Numbered from the stretch's first letter, positions 11,944 through 23,100 are shown. The stretch is 64,000 nucleotides of DNA from Blastocladiella emersonii ATCC 22665 (GCA_025594325.1 JANHCV010000001.1:3162001-3226000), one strand, 5' to 3'. Numbers and translations: made by a program. Notes: a model not told the origin generated them from the sequence alone.

Positions 11944-13341
11944 TTAGACGAGGAGGCTGTCGGCCTCGGTGTTGGTCCAGATGATGTGGCACTTGCGGAA
12001 GCCGTTGAAGGTGGACGAGGCGGCGACCGTGTAGGCGCCCATGGCGTCAAAGTAGAGCCAGTCGCCGACCTCGAGCTCGGGGAGCTTACCGTCGCGCGTG
12101 AGCATGTCCATGGAGTCGCACGTCGGGCCCCAGATCGAGCACGGGAACGAGGGCAGGTGCGACAGGTCGTGGCCGTGCACGTAGGCGCCGTCCTTGAGCA
12201 GCACCTTGGGGACCACGGCGGCGTGGTCAAAGTAGATGCAGTTGAACGACGAGTAGAGGCCCTCGTTGATGTAGTACATGAACGACTCGGGGGTGCCGGC
12301 GACCGGGTTGGCCGCGGGGCGCACCACGCGGCGCGCGTGCACGTTGACGGCGAGCGTGTAGGCGGCCGAGACGTAGTAGCGGCCGGGCTCCGAGATGATG
12401 CGCACGCCCGACGAGGACGGGAAGAACTCGAGGATGGCGGGGCGCAGCTCGGCGACAATCTGCGGGAACGTGATGCCGTGGCCAGCGTCGGCGCCAGGGA
12501 AGCCGCCGCCAATGTCGAGGAAGTGCATGTTGAAGCCGAGCTCGAGGCCCTCGTCAAAGACGCGGCGGGCGCGGATGATGGCGTCGCGGAACGAGGCCGC
12601 GTCCATGCAGCCGGACCCGACGTGGAACGACACGCCGATGATCTCGACGCCAATCTCCTTGGCGAGGGCGAGCAGGGCGCGCGTGGTCTCGAGGTGGGCG
12701 CCGAACTTGATGCCGAACTTGCACAGCGACTTGGAGTCGTCGGTAAGGATGCGGAGCACCATCTGCGGGTTCGGGTGGTGGCGCTTGACCTTGTACAGCT
12801 CGTCGGCGTTGTCGAAGGTCATCATGCGGACGCCGACGGCGGCAGCGTGGCGGATCTGCGACGCGGCCTTGCACGGGTTGGCGTAGATGATGCGGTCGGG
12901 GCGCACGCCGAGGGCGAGCACCGCGTCGATCTCGGCCTTGGACGCGCAGTCGAAGCCGGTGCCGAGGCGCACCATGGTGCGCAGGATCGTCGGGTCCGGG
13001 TTGCACTTGACGGCGTAGAAGGGCTCGACCATGGGCAGCGCGTCGGTCCACTGGCGGTGCTGGCGGATGATGCTGCCGACGTCGGCCACGGCAAACGCGT
13101 CGTCCTCGGCCTCGTCGCGCTCCACCTTGCCGAGGTGCTCGTGCATGAGCGCGGGCGCGGCAACCGAGTGGTGCACGAACGGGGTGTAGGTGGCGGGCGC
13201 GGCGACGGCGGGCTTGGCGAGGGCCACGGCGGCGGCCTCGGCGTGGGCAAAGTCGGCGTGCGTGGGCGACGCGAGCAGCTGGGCCAGCAGGGCCGACTCC
13301 TTGTCGGCGGCGACGGCCTGGGGGCGGGCAATGTCCTTCAT
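11944..13341 (-). CDS. SPE1: Ornithine decarboxylase
   Basis: PLP-dependent group IV decarboxylase that makes putrescine from ornithine, the entry step of polyamine synthesis; cytosolic. A single exon of 465 residues, the usual length. The PLP lysine is in PFYAVKCNPDP (about residue 111). HVGSGC, FLDIGGGFPG and ISEPGRYYVS form the cofactor and phosphate sites. WGPTCDSMD carries the catalytic Cys near residue 407. The N-terminal 70 residues are Ala-rich and not conserved. Upstream lies an unusually long leader, probably with an intron and a distant TATA box (separate entries). No antizyme gene is visible in the window. Confidence 0.97.
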   Translation of the reverse strand: MKDIARPQAVAADKESALLAQLLASPTHADFAHAEAAAVALAKPAVAAPATYTPFVHHSVAAPALMHEHLGKVERDEAEDDAFAVADVGSIIRQHRQWTDALPMVEPFYAVKCNPDPTILRTMVRLGTGFDCASKAEIDAVLALGVRPDRIIYANPCKAASQIRHAAAVGVRMMTFDNADELYKVKRHHPNPQMVLRILTDDSKSLCKFGIKFGAHLETTRALLALAKEIGVEIIGVSFHVGSGCMDAASFRDAIIRARRVFDEGLELGFNMHFLDIGGGFPGADAGHGITFPQIVAELRPAILEFFPSSSGVRIISEPGRYYVSAAYTLAVNVHARRVVRPAANPVAGTPESFMYYINEGLYSSFNCIYFDHAAVVPKVLLKDGAYVHGHDLSHLPSFPCSIWGPTCDSMDMLTRDGKLPELEVGDWLYFDAMGAYTVAASSTFNGFRKCHIIWTNTEADSLLV

Positions 13342-14195
13342 CGGGTGGTGGTGGTGGTGGTGTGGTGGTGGTTGGGGGTGGGTGGTTGGTGGTGGCGTGC
13401 GAGCGGGCGCTAGTCTGCATGAATGAAGGTCGAATGGTTAGCTCCAAGATCGCGGTGCGAGACGCGGGCGGAGACATGGACGCGTCGGCCGGCGGCTACG
13501 GCTCATGTGATGCAGGCAACGGCCCGATCAGGCAGGCCCGGGTGGCAGCGGGTCCCGTGGAATCCGGGTGACCGAGCAAGCCAGGATCACAAAGCCACGC
13601 CGCACGCCGGCACGACCGCCGCGTCGAGTCCTCGGGGGAGAGGAAGGAGAACGTACCGAGCGGCAGCAAACGCAGCGGTGCTAGGAGAGCGGGGCAGGGA
13701 AGGGGCGGACGGGACCGCTCAGACCTCGGCCAGTGCGAGAAAGGGCAGTAGGAGAGTCAAACCTGCCTCAGCAGGGGGAACGGGACAGCCAAGGCGGACC
13801 GTCCGTCAGGATCCACGCAGAAACGCGCGCACGGGGGAGAGAGCCGAGGGGCGCGCGGGCCGGAATTTTCTCGGGGACTCGCCTTACGGAAAAGGGAGTC
13901 CGGGTGGAGACCACGGATCAGGGGGGAAAAGTGTGAGGGTGGGGGGGTTGCTGCGCTGCAGGCGGTCGCTCCTTGGTCGATCGAGGAGAACCGGCAGTGG
14001 GGGGAGGAGGCGGGCGGGCGAGAGGCGAGTGCGACGAGTGCGTGGGGGGAGGGAGGGCGGGTGCGTGGGGATCGAGACGGATCGGCGCGCTTCCTTGGTG
14101 CTGGTGCGTGGGGCGAGTGCGGGCTGCAAGAATGCGAGAGGATCAAGCTCGAGCAGGGCGGGTAGGGGCAGGGGGACTTGGTAGGGGAGGGGAGA
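13342..14195 (-). promoter_or_regulatory. Long ODC 5' leader (inferred)
   Basis: From the position of the TATA box, transcription of ODC should start near 14195, giving a leader of about 850 nt before splicing. On the minus strand there is no ATG at all from about 14200 to 13657, where about five would be expected from composition. The only three leader ATGs (in 13415-13656) lie inside the predicted leader intron. Immediately before the start codon the mRNA is a CCA/CAA-rich low-complexity run (13345-13400). Confidence 0.45.
13415..13656 (-). other. Predicted 5'UTR intron of ODC
   Basis: In the ODC sense there is a consensus donor (CTCG|GTACGT) at 13656. A branch-like GCTAACC lies at about 13436-13442, followed by ATGCAG|ACTA with the acceptor at 13415. 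The intron would be 242 nt. Splicing removes an out-of-frame ATG at 13420 that would otherwise overlap the ODC start. Confidence 0.5.
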
Positions 14196-14222
14196 GAGCG
14201 CGGCGCGGCGGGAGCGACCGGG

Positions 14223-14229
14223 TTTTATA
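14223..14229 (-). promoter_or_regulatory. TATA box, probably for ODC
   Basis: The minus strand reads GTATAAAACC here. It is a clear TATAAAA in very GC-rich DNA, about 880 nt upstream of the ODC ATG, and marks a plausible core promoter for the long leader. Confidence 0.5.
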
Positions 14230-15017
14230 CTCGGGCTCGATCAGGCCGAGGGCGGGCGGGCGCTGCCTTGTCTCGCGCCCGCTGCCCCGGGCCAACCAAA
14301 AACCTTTTTGTGCTTGCGTTTTTTCATTTCACGCGCGCAGCCATCGTCGATGCCGGCCGCCATTCGCCTGAGAACCTACCTTGGCGGCGGTGGCCAGCGT
14401 CGTCACCTTCGCCTTCGCCTTCGCCGTCGAAGGACCCATGCGCGTGAAGGCTTGCCACGCGGGGCCCCTCCTCTCGGCGGCTGCGGCCGTGATCCGCCTT
14501 CTCCCCCATCCCGCGCGCGGGCGGGGCCACGCCAGCATCGCGCGCTGCCCGTCACGTTGGCCGTCGTGGTCAAGTGAGCGAGCGCGCCGCCCTCGCCGTC
14601 GCTTGTCTCCCGCGCCCGTCCCCGTCGCGCGAACAGCTGCTCCTCGCGGATCCTGGGTCCACACGGGGCCCGCCTCCGTCGTCGTCGCTGGCGCGCCGAA
14701 TTCGGCGTGTGCGCGGATCACATCACCGCGGCCGGCCGCCCCGCCTGATTGTTGATGCCGTTGCTCGCCGCGGCCATGACCCACGCGGGCCCACTCGCTG
14801 AGGACGACCGAGATGGCGGCGCTCACGGCCATGATACCGCGTTTCACATCGCATCTTTGATAGCATCGGGGAGGCGCGGAACTGCGGACGTTTGCCCGAC
14901 CCGGGTCGGAGGTCGGATCACATCCTCCCATCACGCCATCGCGGCCAGTGTAAGAGTTGAGTGCTGAGTGTGCTCTATGTTATCGATTGAACAAAGTCTC
15001 CGTCATCATCCTCGCCA
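14230..15017. other. ODC upstream / F-box gene 3' flank
   Basis: About 790 nt between the ODC TATA box and the stop codon of the F-box/LRR gene (both minus). It should contain ODC upstream control sequence and the F-box gene 3'UTR. Three TCACATC sites occur at about 14726, 14846 and 14917. I see no gene. Confidence 0.4.
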
Positions 15018-18000
15018 TCAGATCCCCGCCGTGCCCACCGGCACCGCCGGGACCGGGGCCTGCGCCGGCGCCGCTGGCGCGTCGGCCATGGCCACGTCGG
15101 CCGAGGCCACGACGACCGTGTGGACGCGCACGGGGACGGGGATCCACATGTAGTCGTCGAGGAGGCCGCGGAGCGCGCCGCGCGCGAACCGGCAGAACCA
15201 CGACACGGACTGCCGCGTCGACGCCGGCATGATGCTCCACAGCATGGGCGACCCGCCGCTGCCGACCGCGCCCACGTCAAACTCGTCGAGCGCGAGCCCG
15301 CGCACCGCGTGCGACGACAGAAAGATCTCGCGGTGCAGCGGCGGCGCGTTGGCCCGGTCGCGGTACGCCACCGTCGCCTTGTTCGTCACGCCCTCCCAGA
15401 TCCCGCTGCAGTGCAGCGACAGGAGCGACCGCCCGCGGGCGACGTGCTTGGTGTGCGTCCGCCAGTCGCGCGCCGCCGCCTGCAGACGCGTTGCTTCTTG
15501 CGCTGCGGCGGCTGCGGCGGCTGCGGCCTCGGCCGCGCTGTTGGAGCCGGGACTGCTGGCGTTGTTGCCGCCGAAGAGGTTGCGCGCAACCGCCATGGGG
15601 CCCGTCGGCGCAGGCGCGGGCACGGGCACGGGAACTTGAGGAGCGCCGGCTGCCGCAGCAGCACCTGCAGCCGCCGCCGGAGTGGCCGCCGTGGGCGGCG
15701 TGCGCATGTGGACAGGCGGGTCGTATGGCGCGAGGATGCGTGCGACGGTCATGACGCCGCGGAACGACATGCGGCGGCAGTTTTCGACGGCGAGGTGCTG
15801 GAGCGAGCGGAACACGGGGGTCGCGCACGCGGGGAGGACGGGCGTCACGACCGTGAGCGAGGCCGGGACGGGCGTCGCGGGCACCGTCTCGTGGACCACG
15901 ACCGACGCGAGCGCGTACAGGGCCTCGTCCGACAGCTCGTACCCGTCCGACAGGTCGAGCCGCTCGAGGTGCGGGGCGCACGGGGCGCCGACGAGGTGCC
16001 GCACCGCGACGTCCGTCAGGTTGCGCCCGCTGCGCACCGTCAGCGACCGCAGGTGGTGCAGGTCGTCGACGAGCGTCATGAACGCGTCGTTGGTGATGTG
16101 GCACGCGTTGAACAGCGTCAGGTGCTCGAGCTGCCGGCAGTACGCGCCGATCGGGACCAGGTTCGCGTCGTCCAGGAAATCGCAGTCACGGATCGTTAGC
16201 GACGTGAGCTGGATCGCCCGCAGCCCGTAGAACAGCATGGCGCCCGCCGAAAACAGGCTCTTGGTCGACGTCGACGGCGGCGGCGGGATCGAGAACTCGA
16301 GCTCGCGCAGGTGCGGGTGCACCGCCGCCACCTCGTGCAGGAGGACAACCAGCCCGCCGCGCGACTGCCGCCGGATCCCCGGCATGCACAGCGTCCGCAG
16401 CTTGCCGCCGACGCGCCCGTCAGACCGCGGCGCGACCCCGCTACTCGTGTACTGCTGCGATGGCGACCCAGGCCGCGGCGACTGCGGCGGCGACCCCGAC
16501 GACGGGCTCGTGGCCCGCACCGGCGACGTGGCGCGCGCGCTGCCGTACGCGCCCGGCGAGTCCATGGCCGTCGGCGAGGCCGGCGCGCCGGCGCTGCCAC
16601 CGGGGCTGGCGGGCGACGCCGGGCGCATGGCGAGCGCCGCCTCGTGGCGCAGGGCCTCCCACTCGGACAGCTGGTAGTTGCCCGAGTACTTGGCGAGGTA
16701 GTCGAGCCCCGGGTCGTTGATGCGCATGCACCCGGACACGTCGAGGACGCGGAGCTGCGGGCCGAGGAAGGTGGCGATCTCGCGGATGGCCGCGTCGCCG
16801 ACTTTGCCGCACCCGCGCAGGATCAGCGTGTCGAGCAGGTCGCACACGCGGGCCATGGTGCGCAGCGTCACGTCCTTGATGTGGCGGCAGTTGGTCACGT
16901 CGAGGTGGCGCAGCGACGCCGACACGGCCGTGATGAGGTGGATGATGGCCACGTCCGTGACGTGCGCGCAGTTGCGCAGGTCCAGCACGCCGACCTGCGG
17001 GTGCAGCACCTGGAACGCGGCCGCGATCCGGTTGATGTGGTCGTCGCGCATGAACTGGTTGGGCGACGGCAGGCTGCCCTTGACGGGCGCCCGGTAGCTC
17101 AGGTGCTTGGTCGCGACCAGGTTCGTCCGTTCGAACCGCAGCACTCGCAGCTGCTGGAACCCGACCAGCCCGGGCCGCTGCCGCCGCGCCGCCAGCTGCG
17201 CCGCCGTCGCGTCCACCGACTCGGCCGACTCGCTCAGACTCGTGTGGCTGCCGACGTGGTTCCCGCCGCTGCCCGCCGGCATCCCGTCCGCCGACATGGC
17301 CACGGGTGGGCGCCCGAGCTGCTCGCCCGCGCCCTGGTATATGCCGCGCGGACCGCGCGCGTCGCGCGCCTGCTGCTGCTGCTGGCCGCCGTACATGAGC
17401 GCCGCGATGTCGGGCGCGCCGTGGTGGCCGGGGGTCGCCGCCACCGCGTAGTCCACGTCCATGGCGTCCTGGTCGCCGCCGCCCGCGGGCTTGAACGGCG
17501 CCGCGGCGAGCTGGCCCTGCGACACGGTAGCCGAGCTCGAGGCCGACGACGACCACGCGTTGGTGAGCGTGAGCGGCAGCGGGAGCGGCGCGTTGAGCTG
17601 GTCGACAACGTGCTCGAGGCAGTCGAGCCACTGGACGAAGTCGAGCACGTTCTCGAGCACGGGCTCGGCGTGCACGTAGTACACGGCCGCGTAGTACCAC
17701 GACCGGCACACGCGCAGGCACGGGTGGATGTGCCGGTAGTGCGGGCGCGAGCGGATCGGGCGGATGATGCCGCCCGCCGTCGTCGCCGAGGTGCTGCTCG
17801 TAGCCGTCGGGGAACTGGCACGAGCTGCTGCGGTGGCCGAGGACTTGGAGGCTCGGCTCGCCTTGCCCACGAGCCGCTTGGTCGCGCCGCCGTACGCCGC
17901 GCCCATGCCGCCCGTCAGGTTGCGGAAGATGTTGCGCAGCGCGGGCATCGCGCCGCCGCCGCCACTGCCACCGCTCCCGCTCCCGATGCTGTTGCTGCTA

Positions 18001-18980
18001 GACCCCGAGTCGCTCGAGCTGCCCTCGTCCTCGCTGCCGTCCACGTCCATGAGGTCGACGACGGGCGAGACCACCGGGGCGACGGCCACGGCCGCGGGCT
18101 CGGGGCGCGGCTCGGGCACGTCGTCGAAGAACGGGTCCGAGTTGCTGACGTTGGGCATGAGGTACGCGAACACCTTGAGGAGGATCTCGTGCGGCAGGCG
18201 CGCCGCGACGACCTGCTCGATGGGCGCCGTGGCCACGGCTGCAGCCGCAGCGGCCGCGGCGGCCACCGATGCCGAGGTCACCGAGGGATTGCCGCCGGCA
18301 CCCCACGCGGCCTGCTGCTGCTGCTGGATCTGGGCGATGGTGAAGGGCGCGTGCGTGAGGTGCTGCAGGTGCGGCGGGTAGTCAAAGGCCGGGAGCACCG
18401 TGTCGACGACGGGGACGGGTATCGGCATCGGCGCGTCCGTGGTGATGGGCGGCGGCGACGCGACGGGGTGGACCGGGCGCAGGCGGCCGCGGACCGAGCT
18501 GGCCGCCGCCGACTGGAACGACGCGGCGAACGCGTCGGCCGGCGGACCCGCAATGTAGTTGTTGCTCCCGCTGGCGCTGGCGCTGGCGCTGCTCGGGCGG
18601 AACGCGGCAAAGTCCTGGCGCTGCTGGTGCTGCGGGGGCATGGCCAGCGGCGTGGCGCCGAACGCGTGGACGGGCCGCGGGAGGATGGCCGCGGCCTGCT
18701 GCTGCGGCGTCGGGACCGGGAAGCTGCCGGGGAACGCCGACTGCTTGGGGATCATGGCCGCGGCCGCGGCGGCCGCCGCCGATGACGAGGGAGTGGAAGA
18801 AGAGGAGGAGGACGACGCGCCGGCCATGGTGTTGATGGGCCCGCCGAACTGCGCGGGTCCCGCGCCGGCGCCGGTGCCGCCGTGCAGGTGATGATCGATC
18901 TGCTGCTGCTGAAGCGACTCCTGCGACTGGCCCTGCTGCGCGTGCGGCACGCCGAAGCGCGCGAGGGCGTCCTGCGACAT
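15018..18980 (-). CDS. Large F-box/LRR protein (AMN1/GRR1-type repeats)
   Basis: Probable substrate receptor of an SCF ubiquitin ligase. A single open exon of 1320 residues. The first 255 residues are Ala/Gln/Pro-rich low complexity. An F-box-like helix pair begins at LPHEILLKVFAYLMPN (about residue 260). It resumes after a roughly 150-residue Ser/Gly-rich insert at HPCLRVCRSWYYAAVYYV. Cysteine-containing LRRs run from about residue 650 to 1040 (units such as VLDLRNCAHVTDVAIIHLI, HLDVTNCRHIKDVTLRTMA, LDTLILRGCGKVGDAAIRE). A Pro/Ser-rich insert at about 790-870 interrupts the LRRs. The C-terminal 250 residues have another Ala-rich insert. The split F-box lowers certainty that it binds SKP1. 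A SKP1-like gene lies 18 kb away. Confidence 0.85.
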   Translation of the reverse strand: MSQDALARFGVPHAQQGQSQESLQQQQIDHHLHGGTGAGAGPAQFGGPINTMAGASSSSSSSTPSSSAAAAAAAAMIPKQSAFPGSFPVPTPQQQAAAILPRPVHAFGATPLAMPPQHQQRQDFAAFRPSSASASASGSNNYIAGPPADAFAASFQSAAASSVRGRLRPVHPVASPPPITTDAPMPIPVPVVDTVLPAFDYPPHLQHLTHAPFTIAQIQQQQQAAWGAGGNPSVTSASVAAAAAAAAAVATAPIEQVVAARLPHEILLKVFAYLMPNVSNSDPFFDDVPEPRPEPAAVAVAPVVSPVVDLMDVDGSEDEGSSSDSGSSSNSIGSGSGGSGGGGAMPALRNIFRNLTGGMGAAYGGATKRLVGKASRASKSSATAAARASSPTATSSTSATTAGGIIRPIRSRPHYRHIHPCLRVCRSWYYAAVYYVHAEPVLENVLDFVQWLDCLEHVVDQLNAPLPLPLTLTNAWSSSASSSATVSQGQLAAAPFKPAGGGDQDAMDVDYAVAATPGHHGAPDIAALMYGGQQQQQARDARGPRGIYQGAGEQLGRPPVAMSADGMPAGSGGNHVGSHTSLSESAESVDATAAQLAARRQRPGLVGFQQLRVLRFERTNLVATKHLSYRAPVKGSLPSPNQFMRDDHINRIAAAFQVLHPQVGVLDLRNCAHVTDVAIIHLITAVSASLRHLDVTNCRHIKDVTLRTMARVCDLLDTLILRGCGKVGDAAIREIATFLGPQLRVLDVSGCMRINDPGLDYLAKYSGNYQLSEWEALRHEAALAMRPASPASPGGSAGAPASPTAMDSPGAYGSARATSPVRATSPSSGSPPQSPRPGSPSQQYTSSGVAPRSDGRVGGKLRTLCMPGIRRQSRGGLVVLLHEVAAVHPHLRELEFSIPPPPSTSTKSLFSAGAMLFYGLRAIQLTSLTIRDCDFLDDANLVPIGAYCRQLEHLTLFNACHITNDAFMTLVDDLHHLRSLTVRSGRNLTDVAVRHLVGAPCAPHLERLDLSDGYELSDEALYALASVVVHETVPATPVPASLTVVTPVLPACATPVFRSLQHLAVENCRRMSFRGVMTVARILAPYDPPVHMRTPPTAATPAAAAGAAAAAGAPQVPVPVPAPAPTGPMAVARNLFGGNNASSPGSNSAAEAAAAAAAAAQEATRLQAAARDWRTHTKHVARGRSLLSLHCSGIWEGVTNKATVAYRDRANAPPLHREIFLSSHAVRGLALDEFDVGAVGSGGSPMLWSIMPASTRQSVSWFCRFARGALRGLLDDYMWIPVPVRVHTVVVASADVAMADAPAAPAQAPVPAVPVGTAGI

Positions 18981-20190
18981 GGTATCGGAGAGGAGATGTG
19001 CGAGAAGAGAAAGAGGAAGATGCGCCGATCACACGTACTACACGGCCGGAAACGATGAGCCCAGCGTTGCGGTGAGGACGACGCGCGCGGGACGTACATT
19101 CAACGGATGATCGCCAAGGCGGTGCGATGATGGAATGTGCGAGTCGAGTGGATGTGCTGTGCGGTCGGTGGTGCAGCAGCAAGTGTGCTAGGCTGCGAGG
19201 CAATGTGCGAGTCTGGTAGAGTGCATGCGAGTCCTGGCCGATGAGTGAGGCTTAGTCGATGTTGATGGACGGGCGAAGAGTGGACGGGGAGAGAGAGGAT
19301 GGGCAGCGGGCGCGGGGCGGGCGGGCGGCGCGTACAGCAGTGTGCAAGGGCGACGCGAGTGCGCGTGCGTCCACGGCGGCCACACTGTGAGGAGGGACGG
19401 TCGGTTGCGATGGGCAGCGAGGGGGTGCGGGGAGCGGTGGAGCGCGCGGCGCGTTGAGGCGAGGCGAGTGCGAGACGCGTCGCGCGCGCGGCGGTCGGCG
19501 GCTCACGCGTCACGCCGCGGCGTGATGGGCACGAGGGAGACATTTTCGGCCTGCGCGGACAGGAACCGGGAACCAGAAACAGGACCACCGCAGGGCGAGA
19601 GGGAGAGAAGAAGGGCAGGGAGGGGAGGGCAGGGAGACACCCGTGACTGTCTCTCGAGGCTACATACGTTCAGAAGTCGCTGAAGTCGGGCACCCGGCGA
19701 CGTTGCGGGAAGCCGCTTGCTGCAAAGACTCCACCCGGCCTGGGAACAATCATCGCAGAGGACAGCGAGCGTCGGAGGCAGTCGTGCTTCCACGCCGGGT
19801 CCCAGCGTTTGCCCAGACAAGGGCAGCCGTGCGGGCGGATGGGAACCGGGCCCGGGTGCGCCGATCGGCCTCGTTCCCAGCCTGGTCGCCCGGCCCCTAC
19901 ATCCAATCTCTGCCTGATTTCCTGCGGCGCGGCAGCGTGTTTCAGGGATCGATTAATTCACGAGTGCGTGACGCGGCCGCGAGTGTCTCCAAAACGCGTG
20001 GGACGCGCGCACACGTGAGCCGCCATGTGATGTCTCGCACGGGTGTCTCGAACCCGAACGCGTGCCTGCTGGCGCGATCGCGACGCGAACAACTGACCCG
20101 GTCGCGGCCCCGTCTCCCGTCCGTCACTGAATGACCAACCGTGACGCGGCGAAGCGAGAGAAAAGGTGTGCTATTGAGGGCGCAAATTAT
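18981..20190. promoter_or_regulatory. F-box gene upstream region and SLP1 3' flank
   Basis: 1.2 kb without a supported gene. In the F-box gene sense, a donor AAT|GTACGT at 19097 and an acceptor CCGTGTAG at 19038 define a likely 60-nt leader intron; splicing would break the ATG that overlaps the donor. Further upstream are CACGTG at 20012-20017 and CATGTGATG at 20024-20032. Nothing else is recognisable. Confidence 0.4.
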
Positions 20191-23100
20191 TCAAGCGACG
20201 CGAATCGGCGGAGACGCGGGCAATGGCGACGCCAGCGACTCGACAACCGCGGCCTGGCGCTGTGCGCTCTCGACGGGTCCCGCTGTCGGCGCAACGGATA
20301 CCCGTGGCCGGTGCGGGTGGACCTGGTGCTGGTGCTGGTGGTGCTTGGACGCGAGCGTCGGGTCGCTCAGCGACTTGCGCGGCCGCCGCACCGTGGGCGC
20401 GGGCCGCGGTGGCGGATCCGCAGCACGCGCTCGGACCGGACTGTTCGCGCGGCTGCTCGCTGGGCTCCCATTACTCCCACTCGCGCTGCTGCTCCCGCTG
20501 AAGCTGCTCCACTCGGACGTGGTCGACACGCTGGGCTGCCGCGAGCGGGACCTCGACAGCGAGAAGGATGCGGACGGCGAGGGCAGGGACAGGTGCGCGC
20601 CGTGGAACCGGCTCGCTGACGGGCTGGACGCGGCCGCGTCAAAGAACTCGCGCCGAGACGACCGCGGTGTCGGTGAAGCTAATGGCGACGAGAGCGAGGG
20701 TGGTGCGGTGCCCGGGCGGTGACCCGGTTCGACGACGACCGACACCGTGCTCCTCCGCTTCGGCCGAGGACGGAGAACAAACGCCGACGGAGGACGGCGC
20801 ATCGGCGGTGCGCTTGACGACAGGTCCTCGCCGGATACGGACGCGACGATCGAGGCGCGCGGCGAGCCGTGGCGCGACGCCGGCGACCGCGACGTGGTCG
20901 ACCGCGGCGAGTTGGCGGCCGTCGACACGCGGCGGTTCGACGGCGCCGCGGCGGGCTGCACGGGCCCGAGACTGACCGACAGCAGCGCCTCGAGCGCGTA
21001 CTTGAGCCACGGGCCAATCGCCGCGACCACGAGCAGCACGAGCATCAGCGTCGACCACCGCCCGAGCGACGCGGTCCGGTCCTCGACCGACTCAATGCGC
21101 AGCTGCAGCGCGCGCAGCAGGTGTGCGGTCCCGTCCTCGTGCCGCTTGACGAGTTTCTGGATCGAGTCGATTTCGGCCGCGAGGTCGCCCGTCTACACGT
21201 CGAGGGACACGTCAGCGGGTGGAATCAGAACGCAAACCGAAGAGCGCGCGCGCGTACAATCTGTGAGAGCCGGGCCGTGAGATGCTGGCTGAGCTGGACC
21301 ATGGACCGCGAAAAATGGTCGGCCTGGTTCTCGTCGTTGGCACGGATCACCTCGTTGATCCCCTTGGCGTACTCGTCCATGTACTGCAGCAGTACCTTGT
21401 AGTTGGCCTCGACGTGGCTGAACCGCTTCATGATCACCTTGTAGATGCCCTCCTCCTGCGGCGGGGGCAGCGACGAGGACGCGGGATCGTCGGGCTCCAG
21501 GCTGCCGTCAGCCGCGGCGCCAGGTGCCGAGGTGGGCGTGGCTGTGGGTTCCGAGCTCGCCGCAGAAGCAGTGGTCGCGGATGAGGGCGGTGTCGACGAC
21601 GAGGAAGCTGCGGTGGAGGAAAGTGTGGCGGGAGACTGCGTCGCGGCGTCGACGAGGCCGGCCAGGTGAAGCGGCGGCGGGAGGAACGGGACGTAGGTCG
21701 GGTGCACAGCGGGCGGCTGGAAGGTGGTCGCGACCGACTTGCCGCCTTCGAGGCCCGGCAACGAGGAGCGGTGCGCAAACGGCGAGGAAGCGAGGCCGAC
21801 AGGTACGGACGCGCCCGCACCGGCCAATCTCGGCGGCAGCGCCGGATGCGCCTTGCTCGTGCTCGCCGCTGACGACGACGCGTTGGTGCTCGGTTTCGGC
21901 AGGACGTTGGGCGGAAGCACCGACGCCGCCGCCGAGTCCTTGGCCGCTGCACCGCCCGCCGCGTCGACTTCGGTCGACCGCAGCTGCTCCTCGCGCTTGT
22001 ACTCCTCGAGCATAGTGGTGCCGTGGACGCGGACGTTGGAGACGGGGCAGAAAAACTGGTTGCCAAAGTGCTCGACAAACTCGAGGCGCAGGTAGCGGGC
22101 CCAGGCGACGGGGCGCGCGATCTGGAACACCTGCTGCGAACGCACGTTGGCGGCGGCGAGGGTGGCGAGCGGGCGCCACGGCTTCGCGGCGGTCGGCGGG
22201 TACACGCTGTTGACAAACGCGTTGACGGTGCGGAAGGTGGACGAGAAGAGCTCGTAGTTGCCGAGGACCAGCGTGTCGACGAGGATCTCGTCGCACAGCT
22301 CGATGACGACGTGGCGCGGCTGCGACCGGTCGCGCGGCGCGCACGGGCTGAGCAGGTAGCTGTCCTTGTTCTCGTTCAAAATGGCCGAGGCGCCCTTGGA
22401 CTCGGGGTTGGTGGCGCGGACGGCGGCGGCGCAGTCGATGGAGGCATAGTTGAAGCGGTCGCGCAGCGACTTGGGGTTCACGTTGGACGGTGCCACGACT
22501 GGTGGCGCCTTGCCGTTGGACGACGGGGGAGATGTCGATGGGGAGGAAGTCGGCTTCGCGTCGGCTGCCGTGGCGCTGCTCGGGGTATTGGAAGGAGACG
22601 GCGACACGGCGGACGCGGGAGAAACGGCAGATTTGGAGGACGGTGGCTCACCCGCGCCAGAGAGGAGCGTGGGGAGCACCACGGGGCGCAGCGTGGGCCG
22701 TTGCGGAAGGATGGCAAAGTCGGTGGCGGACGGGCGAGGCCGCTCGACCGTGGCGAGATTCGACGGTGAACTCGTGGTATCGGGAGCGACCACCGAAGCC
22801 GTTGTGGTCGCGGCGGGAAGGGAGGCATCGAGCGGCTGCCGAAGTGAGCAGACGGGCCGTGTAGCCGAGCCCAGCGAGTAGCCGAGTGTGCCCACAGACA
22901 CGAGTGTCCAGCGCGGCGAGGGTCGCGCGCACCGGGGAGCAGCGGCTGGAGGTGGCGGCCGCGGGGACGGCGGAGGCCGCGACGCGATTGAGGAAGAAGC
23001 AGCGCTCGGTGATGGCACCACGGGCGTCACGTTCGTCGTGCTCGACACGGAGCGCGCCGAGTCCTCGGTAATGGCGGGCGCAGCAGCGGCGGGTACGGTC

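Noticed and set aside
13757-14146. 129-codon upstream open frame in the ODC leader
   Set aside because: It begins with TTG and contains no ATG, so it cannot be initiated normally.
16311-18785. 824-codon open frame on the plus strand antisense to the F-box/LRR gene
   Set aside because: Composition is Arg/Ala/Val-rich and it mirrors the codon bias of the real gene. No family motif is present, so it is a shadow of GC-rich coding DNA.
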